The notes beneath the pieces are model-generated. The model was not told where the DNA came from, searched no databases, and worked only from the letters and a program-made list of their open reading frames with translations. DNA of 64,000 nt from Achromobacter veterisilvae (GTDB lineage Bacteria; Pseudomonadota; Gammaproteobacteria; Burkholderiales; Burkholderiaceae_B): assembly GCF_900496975.1 (NCBI RefSeq), contig NZ_UFQC01000009.1:1-64000 (forward strand). The letters run 5' to 3'. Positions 25,046 through 31,855 of this stretch are shown in pieces. Numbering within the stretch: position 1 is the first letter of the stretch; each line of letters starts with the position of its first letter. The translations under genes were made by a program, and so were the position numbers.

Positions 25046-25144
25046 ATTGAAAATGGCGAATATCTCCATAGATTCTCTCAATCGGGAAAATAGGGAATGG
25101 GTTTTCCACTCATGGAAAACCCGGCCGCGCCGACCCCGGGGGGA

Positions 25145-25588
25145 TCAGCCGTTGCAGTCCGCCCAGCAGTTGGGGGTTTCGTACAGGCGCACGCGAGTCA
25201 GGCGCAGGTCCGCGCCATAGTGGCCGTGGTAGTGGGGCGCCAGGATATCGAAGACGATGGCCGCCAGGTTTTCGGCCGTGGGGATGCGGTCCAGCACCAC
25301 CGTCTTGTGGCCGGGCAGCGAGTCCAGGAAGGCGCGCACGGCGGCGTCGCCCTCGTAGACCAGGAAGGCGTGGTCCCAGACGTCGACGACGTGGGTCTTG
25401 GCGATCTGCTTGATTTCGGAGAAGTCCATCAACATGCCGTTGTCGGACTCGCCCGGCGCCTGCACCACGTCGCCGGTCAGGGTGATCTCCAGCACGTAGC
25501 GGTGGCCGTGCAGGTTGCGGCACTGGCTGCGGTGGTCGGGAATGCGGTGGCCGGCGTCGAACTCCAGCCTGCGGGTCACGGAAATCAT
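25145..25588 (-). CDS. queD: 6-carboxy-5,6,7,8-tetrahydropterin synthase
   Basis: A 147-residue PTPS-fold enzyme. The zinc ligands His14, His27 and His29 (FDAGHR, NLHGHRY) and the catalytic Cys23 (SQCRN) are present, with the acid-base His in VWDHAFL. It makes 6-carboxytetrahydropterin from dihydroneopterin triphosphate for queuosine synthesis. It follows queE by 28 bp on the same strand, so the two consecutive pathway steps are co-transcribed. Confidence 0.9.
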   Translation of the reverse strand: MISVTRRLEFDAGHRIPDHRSQCRNLHGHRYVLEITLTGDVVQAPGESDNGMLMDFSEIKQIAKTHVVDVWDHAFLVYEGDAAVRAFLDSLPGHKTVVLDRIPTAENLAAIVFDILAPHYHGHYGADLRLTRVRLYETPNCWADCNG

Positions 25589-25616
25589 GGCGCGCTCCGC
25601 AGGGGACGGGGGTAAA

Positions 25617-26249
25617 TCATGGAATGCCTATGTATTTGTGGGTCTGCAGGCTGAGCCGCCATTGCGGGTGCTGCATACAGTACTGGACGGCTTGCTCGGT
25701 ATTGGCCGCGCGCGCGGGGCCGTCCATGGGTTGCAGGAAGAAGTGGTCGAAGTCCAGGTGCGCGAAGGCCTCGGGCAGCGCGTTGGCTTGCGGGTAGACG
25801 AGCTTCAGTTCGTCGCCGCGTTCCAGCACGACCGGGGCCGAGCCCTTGGGGCTGACGCAGATCCAGTCGATGCCGGCGGGCGGCTTGACGGTGCCGTTGG
25901 TTTCGATGGCCACCGTGAAGCCGCGCGCGTGGACGGCCGTGAGCAGCGGCGCGTCCAGTTGAAGCAGGGGTTCGCCGCCCGTGAAGACCACGTAGCGGTC
26001 TTCGGCGCCGGGGCCCCAGCATGCCGCGATGGCGTCGGCCAGCGACTCGGGCGTGGCGAACTTGCCGCCGCCCTCGCCGTCGGTGCCGACGAAGTCGGTG
26101 TCGCAGAAGGTGCAGGCGGCGCTGGCGCGGTCGCTTTCGCGGCCCGTCCACAGGTTGCAGCCCGCAAACCGGCAGAATACCGCCGCGCGGCCCGCATGGG
26201 CGCCTTCGCCCTGCAGCGTCTTGAAGATTTCTTTGGCGGAATAGGTCAT
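25617..26249 (-). CDS. queE: 7-carboxy-7-deazaguanine synthase (radical SAM)
   Basis: The 210-residue radical SAM enzyme converts 6-carboxytetrahydropterin to 7-carboxy-7-deazaguanine. The cluster loop is Cys31-x14-Cys46-x2-Cys49 rather than the standard Cx3Cx2C; this CX14CX2C variant is known from Burkholderia multivorans QueE. GGEPLLQ is the SAM-binding GGE motif. MTYSAKEIFKTLQGEG at 26249 is the conserved family start. It is divergent from arfB. Confidence 0.9.
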   Translation of the reverse strand: MTYSAKEIFKTLQGEGAHAGRAAVFCRFAGCNLWTGRESDRASAACTFCDTDFVGTDGEGGGKFATPESLADAIAACWGPGAEDRYVVFTGGEPLLQLDAPLLTAVHARGFTVAIETNGTVKPPAGIDWICVSPKGSAPVVLERGDELKLVYPQANALPEAFAHLDFDHFFLQPMDGPARAANTEQAVQYCMQHPQWRLSLQTHKYIGIP

Positions 26250-26376
26250 GAGTGGTGCCGGCGGCCGGACGCCGGAAATAGCGGGCAAAGCGGATTATTT
26301 TACTTGCGGCGGCGCATCGGGCGGTAGAACCTTCGGGTAACCGGCGGCCGGCCGTCCCTCTATATACTCTCGGGCT

Positions 26377-26793
26377 ATGTATCACGTCCAAGATTCCCTT
26401 TACCTGGATGAGCGCGAACTGGCGTTCACCATGATCCGCGCCCAGGGCGCGGGCGGCCAGAACGTCAACAAAGTGTCCAGCGCGGTCCACCTGAGGTTCG
26501 ACGTGCGGGCGTCCAGCCTGCCGGCCGAAATCCAGGACGCGCTGTGCGCATTGAACGACCACCGCGTCTCCAAGGACGGCGTCATCGTCATCAAGTCGCA
26601 GTCGTTCCGCAGCCAGGAAAAGAACCGGGCCGAAGCCATCGAACGCCTGATCGCGATGGTGCGCTCGGTGGCGCAGCCCGACAAGCCGCGCCGCGCCACC
26701 CGGCCGACCCGGGCCTCGCAGCGCCGGCGCGTCCAGCGCAAGGTGCAGCACGGCGAGGTCAAGCGCCTGCGCGGCCGGGTCCAGGGAGACTGA
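26377..26793 (+). CDS. arfB: Alternative ribosome-rescue peptidyl-tRNA hydrolase ArfB
   Basis: The 138-residue protein has a release-factor catalytic domain with GGQ at residues 26-28 (RAQGAGGQNVNKV) and a basic C-terminal tail (TRASQRRRVQRKVQHGEVKR) that in ArfB enters the empty mRNA channel of stalled ribosomes. It hydrolyses peptidyl-tRNA on non-stop complexes. No ribosome-binding site is visible and a TATACT box lies only 9 bp upstream of the ATG, so the mRNA may be nearly leaderless. The DUF2238 gene starts 3 bp after its stop. Confidence 0.88.
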   Translation: MYHVQDSLYLDERELAFTMIRAQGAGGQNVNKVSSAVHLRFDVRASSLPAEIQDALCALNDHRVSKDGVIVIKSQSFRSQEKNRAEAIERLIAMVRSVAQPDKPRRATRPTRASQRRRVQRKVQHGEVKRLRGRVQGD

Positions 26794-26795
26794 CC

Positions 26796-27479
26796 GTGGC
26801 CGACGCGCGGCGGCGCTACCTGTACACGCTGGGCGCGCTGTTCGCCGCGATCTGGCTGGCGCTGGCCATCGCGCCGCACGACCGCGCCGATTGGGCGCTG
26901 GAGAACGCGCTGGTGCTGGCCTTCGGCGGGGCGCTCCTGGTCACGCGCCGCTGGTTCGCGTTTTCGCGGACGTCCTACACGCTGATCTTCCTGTACCTGT
27001 GCCTGCACGCCATCGGCGCGCACTATACGTACTCGCTGGTGCCCTACGACGACTGGTGGCGCGCCCTGACGGGCCGCAGCTTCAACAGCCTGGTCGGCTG
27101 GGAACGGAACAATTTCGACCGCGTCGTGCATTTTTCCTACGGCCTGCTGCTGGCCTATCCGATCCGCGAGATCTTCCTGCGCGTGGTCGAAGTGCGCGGA
27201 TTCTGGGCGTATTTCCTGCCCATGGACGTCACGCTGTCGACATCCGCCCTGTACGAACTGATGGAGTGGGGCGCCGCCGCCGCCGTCGGCGGCGACCTGG
27301 GCGCGGCCTACCTGGGCACGCAGGGCGACATCTGGGACGCCCAGAAGGACATGGCGCTGGCGGCCGCCGGCGCGGTCATCGCCATGGCCATTACCGCGCT
27401 GGTCAATTGGCGGGCCCGGCGGGACCTGGCCCGCGACTGGGCGGACAGCCTCAAACCGCGGCGCGAACCCGCCCGATAG
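26796..27479 (+). CDS. DUF2238 (YjdF-like) integral membrane protein
   Basis: A 227-residue protein with about six membrane spans. It carries the DUF2238 hallmarks HAIGAHYTYSLVPYDDW, NFDRVVHFSYGLLLAYP and GTQGDIWDAQKDM, with conserved His and Asp residues in the membrane. The function is unknown; E. coli YjdF is the named relative. GTG at 26796 is preceded by AGGGAGA. It is probably co-transcribed with arfB. Confidence 0.8.
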   Translation: MADARRRYLYTLGALFAAIWLALAIAPHDRADWALENALVLAFGGALLVTRRWFAFSRTSYTLIFLYLCLHAIGAHYTYSLVPYDDWWRALTGRSFNSLVGWERNNFDRVVHFSYGLLLAYPIREIFLRVVEVRGFWAYFLPMDVTLSTSALYELMEWGAAAAVGGDLGAAYLGTQGDIWDAQKDMALAAAGAVIAMAITALVNWRARRDLARDWADSLKPRREPAR

Positions 27480-27496
27480 CCCTGCGCCCCGCAGGG
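27480..27496. terminator. GC hairpin after the DUF2238 gene
   Basis: CCCTGCG pairs with CGCAGGG over a 3-nt loop directly after the stop codon. No T-tract follows, so terminator function is uncertain. Confidence 0.4.
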
Positions 27497-27505
27497 GCAT
27501 GACTA

Positions 27506-27527
27506 TATATCGTGTAGTTACGATATA
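27506..27527. promoter_or_regulatory. ArsR-type operator upstream of the ArsR/nemA pair
   Basis: TATATCGT-N6-ACGATATA is a perfect inverted repeat with 8-bp arms, 27 bp upstream of the ArsR-family ATG in an AT-rich segment. Size and position suit autoregulation by an ArsR dimer. Confidence 0.65.
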
Positions 27528-27554
27528 AGATTCGATAAATTGCGATATTCAGAT

Positions 27555-27896
27555 ATGACTGCCTCTTCTTCCAGCCCCGATACCGCCGTATCCGCCATCG
27601 ACGCCGACGCCATCCTCAAGGCGCTGGCCAATCCGGTGCGGCGCGACATCCTCGCGTGGCTGAAGACGCCGCATGCGTACTTCGAGGAACGCCCGGGCCA
27701 TACCTTCGAGCATGGCGTATGCGCGGGCCACATCGACAGCCGCTGCGGGTTGTCCCAGTCGACCGTGTCCTCGCATCTGGCCGTTTTGCAGCGCGCGGGC
27801 CTGATTTCGGCGACGAAGGTGGGGCAGTGGGTGTTTTTCCGTCGCAACGAAGCCGTTATCGCCGCGTTCCTGCGGCAACTCAACCAGGATATGTAG
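27555..27896 (+). CDS. ArsR-family transcriptional regulator
   Basis: A 113-residue winged-helix protein with ILKALANPVRRDILAWLKTP and the recognition helix CGLSQSTVSSHLAVLQRAGL. The metal-binding ELCVCDL motif of ArsR/SmtB metal sensors is absent; a Cys lies in HGVCAGHIDSRCGL, so it may instead sense electrophiles or redox stress. It stands 45 bp upstream of an old-yellow-enzyme gene, as NemR does for nemA in E. coli, though NemR is TetR-type. ATG at 27555 is used; TTG at 27540 is an alternative. Confidence 0.82.
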   Translation: MTASSSSPDTAVSAIDADAILKALANPVRRDILAWLKTPHAYFEERPGHTFEHGVCAGHIDSRCGLSQSTVSSHLAVLQRAGLISATKVGQWVFFRRNEAVIAAFLRQLNQDM

Positions 27897-27941
27897 CCCC
27901 GCTACGACCAGCGCCCCGGATGCGGGGCCGAAGGATTTTGC

Positions 27942-28997
27942 ATGAGCCAGCTATTCGAACCCCTGCGCGTCGGCGACCTGACGCTGCCCAACCGCGTCAT
28001 CATGGCGCCCCTGACGCGCATGCACGCCGGCCCGGGCCGCGTGCCCAACGACCTGATGGTCGAGTACTACACCCAGCGCGCCGGCGCCGGCATGATCCTG
28101 ACCGAGGCCACGGCCGTCACGCCGCAGGGCGTCGGCTACGCGGACACGCCGGGGCTGTGGACGCCGGAGCAGGTCGCGGGATGGCGCAAGGTCACGTCCG
28201 CCGTGCACGCCGCCGGCGGCCGGATCGTGGCGCAACTGTGGCACGTGGGCCGCATTTCCGATCCGATGTTCCTGGACGGCGACCTGCCCGTGGCGCCCAG
28301 CGCCATCGCGGCCGAGGGCCACGTCAGCCATGTGCGTCCGCTGCGCGCCTATGTCACGCCGCGCGCGCTGGACACCGCCGAGCTTCCGGGCGTGGTCGAG
28401 GCCTACCGCCACGGCGCGCGGATGGCGCAGGAGGCGGGCTTCGACGGTGTGGAAGTGCATGCCGCCAACGGCTACCTGCTGGACCAGTTCCTGCAGGACA
28501 GCACCAATAAGCGCACCGACGCCTACGGCGGTCCGGTGGAGAACCGCGCGCGCCTGCTGCTGGAAGCGGTGGACGCCTGCGTGTCGGTCTGGGGACCGGG
28601 CCGGGTGGGCGTGCACCTGTCGCCGCGCGGCGAAGTCCACAGCATGGGCGATTCGGACCCGGCCGCCACCTTCGGCTACGTCGCCCGCGAACTGGGCAAG
28701 CGCGGCATCGCCTTCCTGTGCGTGCGCGAACACGAGGCCGCCGACAGCCTGGGCCCGGCGCTCAAGGCCGCGTTCGGCGGCGTCTATATCGGCAATGAAG
28801 GCTATACGCGGGAATCCGCCGAAGCCGCCATCGCGGCGGGCAAGGTGGACGCCGTGGCTTTCGGCGTGTCGTACATCGCCAACCCCGACCTGGCGCGCCG
28901 CTACGCGCTCAAGGCGCCGCTGAACCGGCCCGATCCCGCCACGTTCTACGCGCCGGGCCCCGGAGGCTATACGGACTATCCGGCCTTGCCGGCATAA
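27942..28997 (+). CDS. nemA: Alkene reductase, old yellow enzyme family (NemA-like)
   Basis: The 351-residue FMN-dependent TIM barrel starts LFEPLRVGDLTLPNRVIMAP and carries the active-site HAAN (GVEVHAANGYLLDQF) that binds the substrate carbonyl or nitro group. It reduces activated C=C bonds of enals, maleimides and nitro-compounds with NAD(P)H. GAAGGA lies upstream of the ATG. Pairing with the ArsR regulator suggests induction by reactive electrophiles. Confidence 0.85.
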   Translation: MSQLFEPLRVGDLTLPNRVIMAPLTRMHAGPGRVPNDLMVEYYTQRAGAGMILTEATAVTPQGVGYADTPGLWTPEQVAGWRKVTSAVHAAGGRIVAQLWHVGRISDPMFLDGDLPVAPSAIAAEGHVSHVRPLRAYVTPRALDTAELPGVVEAYRHGARMAQEAGFDGVEVHAANGYLLDQFLQDSTNKRTDAYGGPVENRARLLLEAVDACVSVWGPGRVGVHLSPRGEVHSMGDSDPAATFGYVARELGKRGIAFLCVREHEAADSLGPALKAAFGGVYIGNEGYTRESAEAAIAAGKVDAVAFGVSYIANPDLARRYALKAPLNRPDPATFYAPGPGGYTDYPALPA

Positions 28998-29010
28998 GCC
29001 GGCGCGGGCC

Positions 29011-29859
29011 TCAGAACGCGGCGCGCATCGGGTAGGTGAACAGCCCGAAGTGCGCCGCGTTCAAGCCCAGGTGCGCCAGCACGGCGGCGGCCAGGCCGCC
29101 ATGGCGGTAGGCCGCCCCGTAGGCGGCGCCCGCCAGCGCGGCCAGCAGCACCCACTGCCAGCCGCCCGCGTAATGCGCCAGCCCGAACAGCGCGGCCGCG
29201 ACGGCCAGCGCCGCCCAATCGCCCCAGGGGCGCCCGCGCCACCGCAGGCTCAATTGCTGCTGCAGGTAGCCGCGGAACAGCGCCTCCTCGGCCAGCGTGA
29301 CGAGCAGGGCGTTATTCAGCAGCCAGATCGTTCCCGCCTCCGGCCATTTGGGCGCCCAGCCCACGACGCCCAGGGCCAGCCCGAACCCCAGGCACACGGC
29401 CGCCGCGGCGGCGCAAGCCAGGGTCGCCGGGCCCAGCGTGGCGCGCGCGTCCGGGCCCGCCATGGGCGGCGCCAGCGCCAGCACCACCCAGAACGCCACC
29501 AGCGGCTTGTCCAGGTTCAGGTACATGCCGAAAGGGACGGCGTCCGCGCTCAGCGGGGCCGGGGCGATGGCCTGGAGATTGTGGAAACCCGGCAGCAGAT
29601 GCAGGAACAATAGCGCGGCCAGCAGCAGGAACAGGGCATGCCCCGCCGCGCGCGCGGTCGGCCCCGATGCCGGCCGGACCAGCGCCGCCGCCACGGCCAG
29701 CAGCGCGGGCCAGGCGAGCGCCACGGGATCGATCGCGCCGTCCATCCAGGCCCAGCCCCAGGCGGCCGCCAGCGCAACCAGCGCCCAGCGCCGCGTCGCG
29801 GGCGGCCAGAGCATGGCGGCGGCGAGGAACAGGGCGGACCAGGGGGTGAGGAGGGGCAC
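29011..29859 (-). CDS. CPBP-family intramembrane glutamic endopeptidase
   Basis: A 282-residue protein with about eight membrane spans. The CPBP (Abi/Rce1-like) motifs are AEEALFRGYLQQQL (EExxxR), then FGLAHY and a final HLGLNA. These proteases cleave membrane proteins or prenylated peptides; in bacteria they include MrtX-type and bacteriocin-immunity members. It is convergent with nemA. The start at 29859 follows a GC-rich region rather than a clear ribosome-binding site. Confidence 0.75.
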   Translation of the reverse strand: MPLLTPWSALFLAAAMLWPPATRRWALVALAAAWGWAWMDGAIDPVALAWPALLAVAAALVRPASGPTARAAGHALFLLLAALLFLHLLPGFHNLQAIAPAPLSADAVPFGMYLNLDKPLVAFWVVLALAPPMAGPDARATLGPATLACAAAAAVCLGFGLALGVVGWAPKWPEAGTIWLLNNALLVTLAEEALFRGYLQQQLSLRWRGRPWGDWAALAVAAALFGLAHYAGGWQWVLLAALAGAAYGAAYRHGGLAAAVLAHLGLNAAHFGLFTYPMRAAF

Positions 29860-29906
29860 GGGAGGGGGTGGTGGGGGGGAAGCGGGGAGTGTACGCGGTG
29901 CGGGGA

Positions 29907-30061
29907 GGTGTCAGACACCCGGGAACGCCGGCGCAAGTTCGGAGACCGTTTCGTAGGGGTGTCTGACACCTGAAGTGTCGGACACCCCGTTATCGCAGGT
30001 GTCTGACACCCGTACGAGATAACCGTCAATCCGCCCCGCCGCCACCCGGGTGTCTGACACC
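29907..30061. repeat. Cluster of GGTGTC-N-GACACC palindromes (five copies)
   Basis: Copies at 29907-29919, 29958-29970, 29998-30010 and 30049-30061 are perfect 13-mers (GGTGTCAGACACC or GGTGTCTGACACC). A fifth, GTGTCGGACAC, lies at 29975-29985. Two pairs span exactly 64 bp (29907-29970 and 29998-30061). The first pair encloses AACGCCGGCGCAAG, nearly the same core as the units at 43.3-43.6 kb. The cluster fills the gap between the CPBP and MAPEG genes. Confidence 0.85.
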
Positions 30062-30116
30062 CACCCCAACCTTGAGTTATCGTCCCCCCACCTATCGCAC
30101 ACCAAGGAACCGCACA

Positions 30117-30491
30117 ATGAAAACGATCGCGTGGTTGATGCTGGCGGCGGCGCTGCTGCCTTTCGTATCGACAATCATCGCCAAGGCCGGGGGCAGGCAA
30201 TTCGACAACAACGATCCGCGCGCCTGGCTCGCGCGCCAGGAAGGCTGGCGCGCCCGCGCCAACGCGGCGCAGGTCAACACCTTCGAGGCGCTGCCGTTCT
30301 TCTTCGCGGCGGTGCTGTTCGCGTTATACAACCAGGCGCCCGTCGCGCACGTGGCCACGCTGATGGCCTGCTGGCTGGGCGTGCGCCTGGGCTATCTGGC
30401 GATGTACCTGGCGGGCTGGGGCGCGCTGCGCTCGCTGGTCTGGGCGATCGGGGTGGGCTTCGTGATCGCGATCCTGTTCGCGGGCGCCTAG
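30117..30491 (+). CDS. MAPEG-family membrane protein
   Basis: A 124-residue protein with four membrane spans, matching the bacterial branch of the MAPEG (eicosanoid and glutathione metabolism) family: FDNNDPRAWLARQEGWRARA and NTFEALPFFFAAVLFA are typical. Glutathione-dependent activity is known for eukaryotic members but unproven here. AAGGAA lies 9 bp before the ATG. The gene starts 55 bp after a palindromic repeat cluster. Confidence 0.8.
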   Translation: MKTIAWLMLAAALLPFVSTIIAKAGGRQFDNNDPRAWLARQEGWRARANAAQVNTFEALPFFFAAVLFALYNQAPVAHVATLMACWLGVRLGYLAMYLAGWGALRSLVWAIGVGFVIAILFAGA

Positions 30492-30498
30492 CGGCAGA

Positions 30499-30933
30499 CT
30501 ATTTCCATTCGAATACGGCGCGGGCGGTGCCGCCGTTCTGCACCGAGATTTCGCGGTTCTGCGCCGCGCCGTTATAAGTGGCCGATACCTTGTAGCGGCC
30601 CGCCGGCAGCTTCACCAGCATGTAGGGGCCTTCGGCGGTGGCCTGCAGGACCGGCTTGCCTTGCGCGTCCTGGATCGACACGCCGACGTTGGCGACGTAA
30701 TCGGCCTTGCCGTCACGTTGCGCGGCGAACGTCAGCGCCAGCGGATAATCTTTGGCGGCGGCCTTCATGGCCTCGGATTCGTCCAGGCCGATGCCGCCGC
30801 TGACGTATTCCACGGCGCCCTGGTGCTGCACCGGCGGCAAGCCGGCCTGGACGGTGGACAGCACTCCGGCAAAGGCCATGCTGCCCAGGGCCATCGCGGC
30901 GGCCATGGTGCAGCGTTCGATACGCTTGTTCAT
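30499..30933 (-). CDS. Secreted protein with a carboxypeptidase-regulatory-like domain
   Basis: A 144-residue precursor with a signal peptide (MAAAMALGSMAFAGVLSTVQ, cleavage near QAG). The C-terminal half is a beta-sandwich-like domain resembling the carboxypeptidase regulatory-like fold (VLQATAEGPYMLVKLPAGRY, then KVSATYNG). No catalytic residues are seen. It is probably a periplasmic or secreted protein of unknown function. It converges with the MAPEG gene, with 7 bp between stops. Confidence 0.65.
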   Translation of the reverse strand: MNKRIERCTMAAAMALGSMAFAGVLSTVQAGLPPVQHQGAVEYVSGGIGLDESEAMKAAAKDYPLALTFAAQRDGKADYVANVGVSIQDAQGKPVLQATAEGPYMLVKLPAGRYKVSATYNGAAQNREISVQNGGTARAVFEWK

Positions 30934-31060
30934 GAGGTTCTCCTTGATAGGATGGCCGGCGCGTTTTCGCACCGGCCGCGGTCGTCGCCGCGCCACGGGG
31001 GCGACAGCAAATTCGACCCTCGCGCCCGCGCGGAGTTCGCGCGGGCGCGGCCTTCGATGT

Positions 31061-31852
31061 CTACCGATTGTTTCCGGCGCCTGCCGCCCGCCAGGAAAAC
31101 GTCAGCCGGCTTTCACCGCCGACCGAACCGTCGGGAGCGAAACGCCTTTCATCGAGCTGTCCGGCTCCGCCGTCGCGCAGCGTCAACACGCTGGAGCTGC
31201 GCGTGCCATAGTTCGGACTGACGATGAAGGGGCTGCTCAATAGCCTTTCCCGGTCCAGCGGCAAGCCGGTGGCGGGCAGGTCGGCGTCGTCCGCGGGGTC
31301 GCGGTCGGCCAGGGCGGCCATGAGCGCGGGCAGGTCGGGCTGCGGTCCGCTGCGCAGCACGGCCGCGAAGGCCGCCTTGGTGCGGGCCAGCTTGGGCCAG
31401 GGCGTGTCCAGCAGGTGGTTGGACAAGGCATAGACGCCGGGCGCGAGGGCGCGCGGCCCGCCGTCCCGGTTGCTGAGATACCAGGCCTCGCGCGTGTCGC
31501 CCACGATCAGGTTGAAACCGTTGTAGGCCTGGCCGGCTTCATGCACGCGGGCCAGGTAGCCGGCCGGCGTCTCGGCGCCGCGCAGGTAGTCTTCCACCAG
31601 CGCGCCGCGGGACGGCGCGTTCTCGAGGAAACTGCCGGGTTCGCGGAAATTGGTCACCAGCGCGTAGCGTCCGCTGTCGGTCACGCCCATCCAGGTGCCG
31701 CCGGCCCGGGCGTCGCGCCCGGCGTAGATGCCGGGCGCGTCGGGCCATTGCGCGGCGGCGAGCGTGGGGCGTTCGTGGAATTCGTCGCGGTTGGCGGCGA
31801 TCAGGACGGGGATGCCCGGCAGGGCGTGCAGGGCCAGTACGGCAAGACACAT
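31061..31852 (-). CDS. NRDE-family protein (TANGO2-like)
   Basis: A 263-residue protein beginning MCLAVLALHALPGIPVLIAA and continuing NRDEFHERPT, the motif that names the family. GTWMGVTDSGRYALVTNFRE and SNHLLDTPWPKL are also conserved. Members have an Ntn-hydrolase-like fold with Cys2 as possible nucleophile; the eukaryotic relative TANGO2 is linked to haem and lipid handling. The bacterial role is unproven. Its start is 3 bp after the FUSC stop, so the two are co-transcribed. Confidence 0.8.
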   Translation of the reverse strand: MCLAVLALHALPGIPVLIAANRDEFHERPTLAAAQWPDAPGIYAGRDARAGGTWMGVTDSGRYALVTNFREPGSFLENAPSRGALVEDYLRGAETPAGYLARVHEAGQAYNGFNLIVGDTREAWYLSNRDGGPRALAPGVYALSNHLLDTPWPKLARTKAAFAAVLRSGPQPDLPALMAALADRDPADDADLPATGLPLDRERLLSSPFIVSPNYGTRSSSVLTLRDGGAGQLDERRFAPDGSVGGESRLTFSWRAAGAGNNR

Positions 31853-31855
31853 GGT

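Noticed and set aside
26250-26376. preQ1 riboswitch ahead of queE
   Set aside because: The queE leader contains GGTTCTACC but not the conserved loop and A-rich tail of a preQ1-I aptamer in a convincing arrangement. A covariance-model search (Infernal with the Rfam preQ1 models) would decide.
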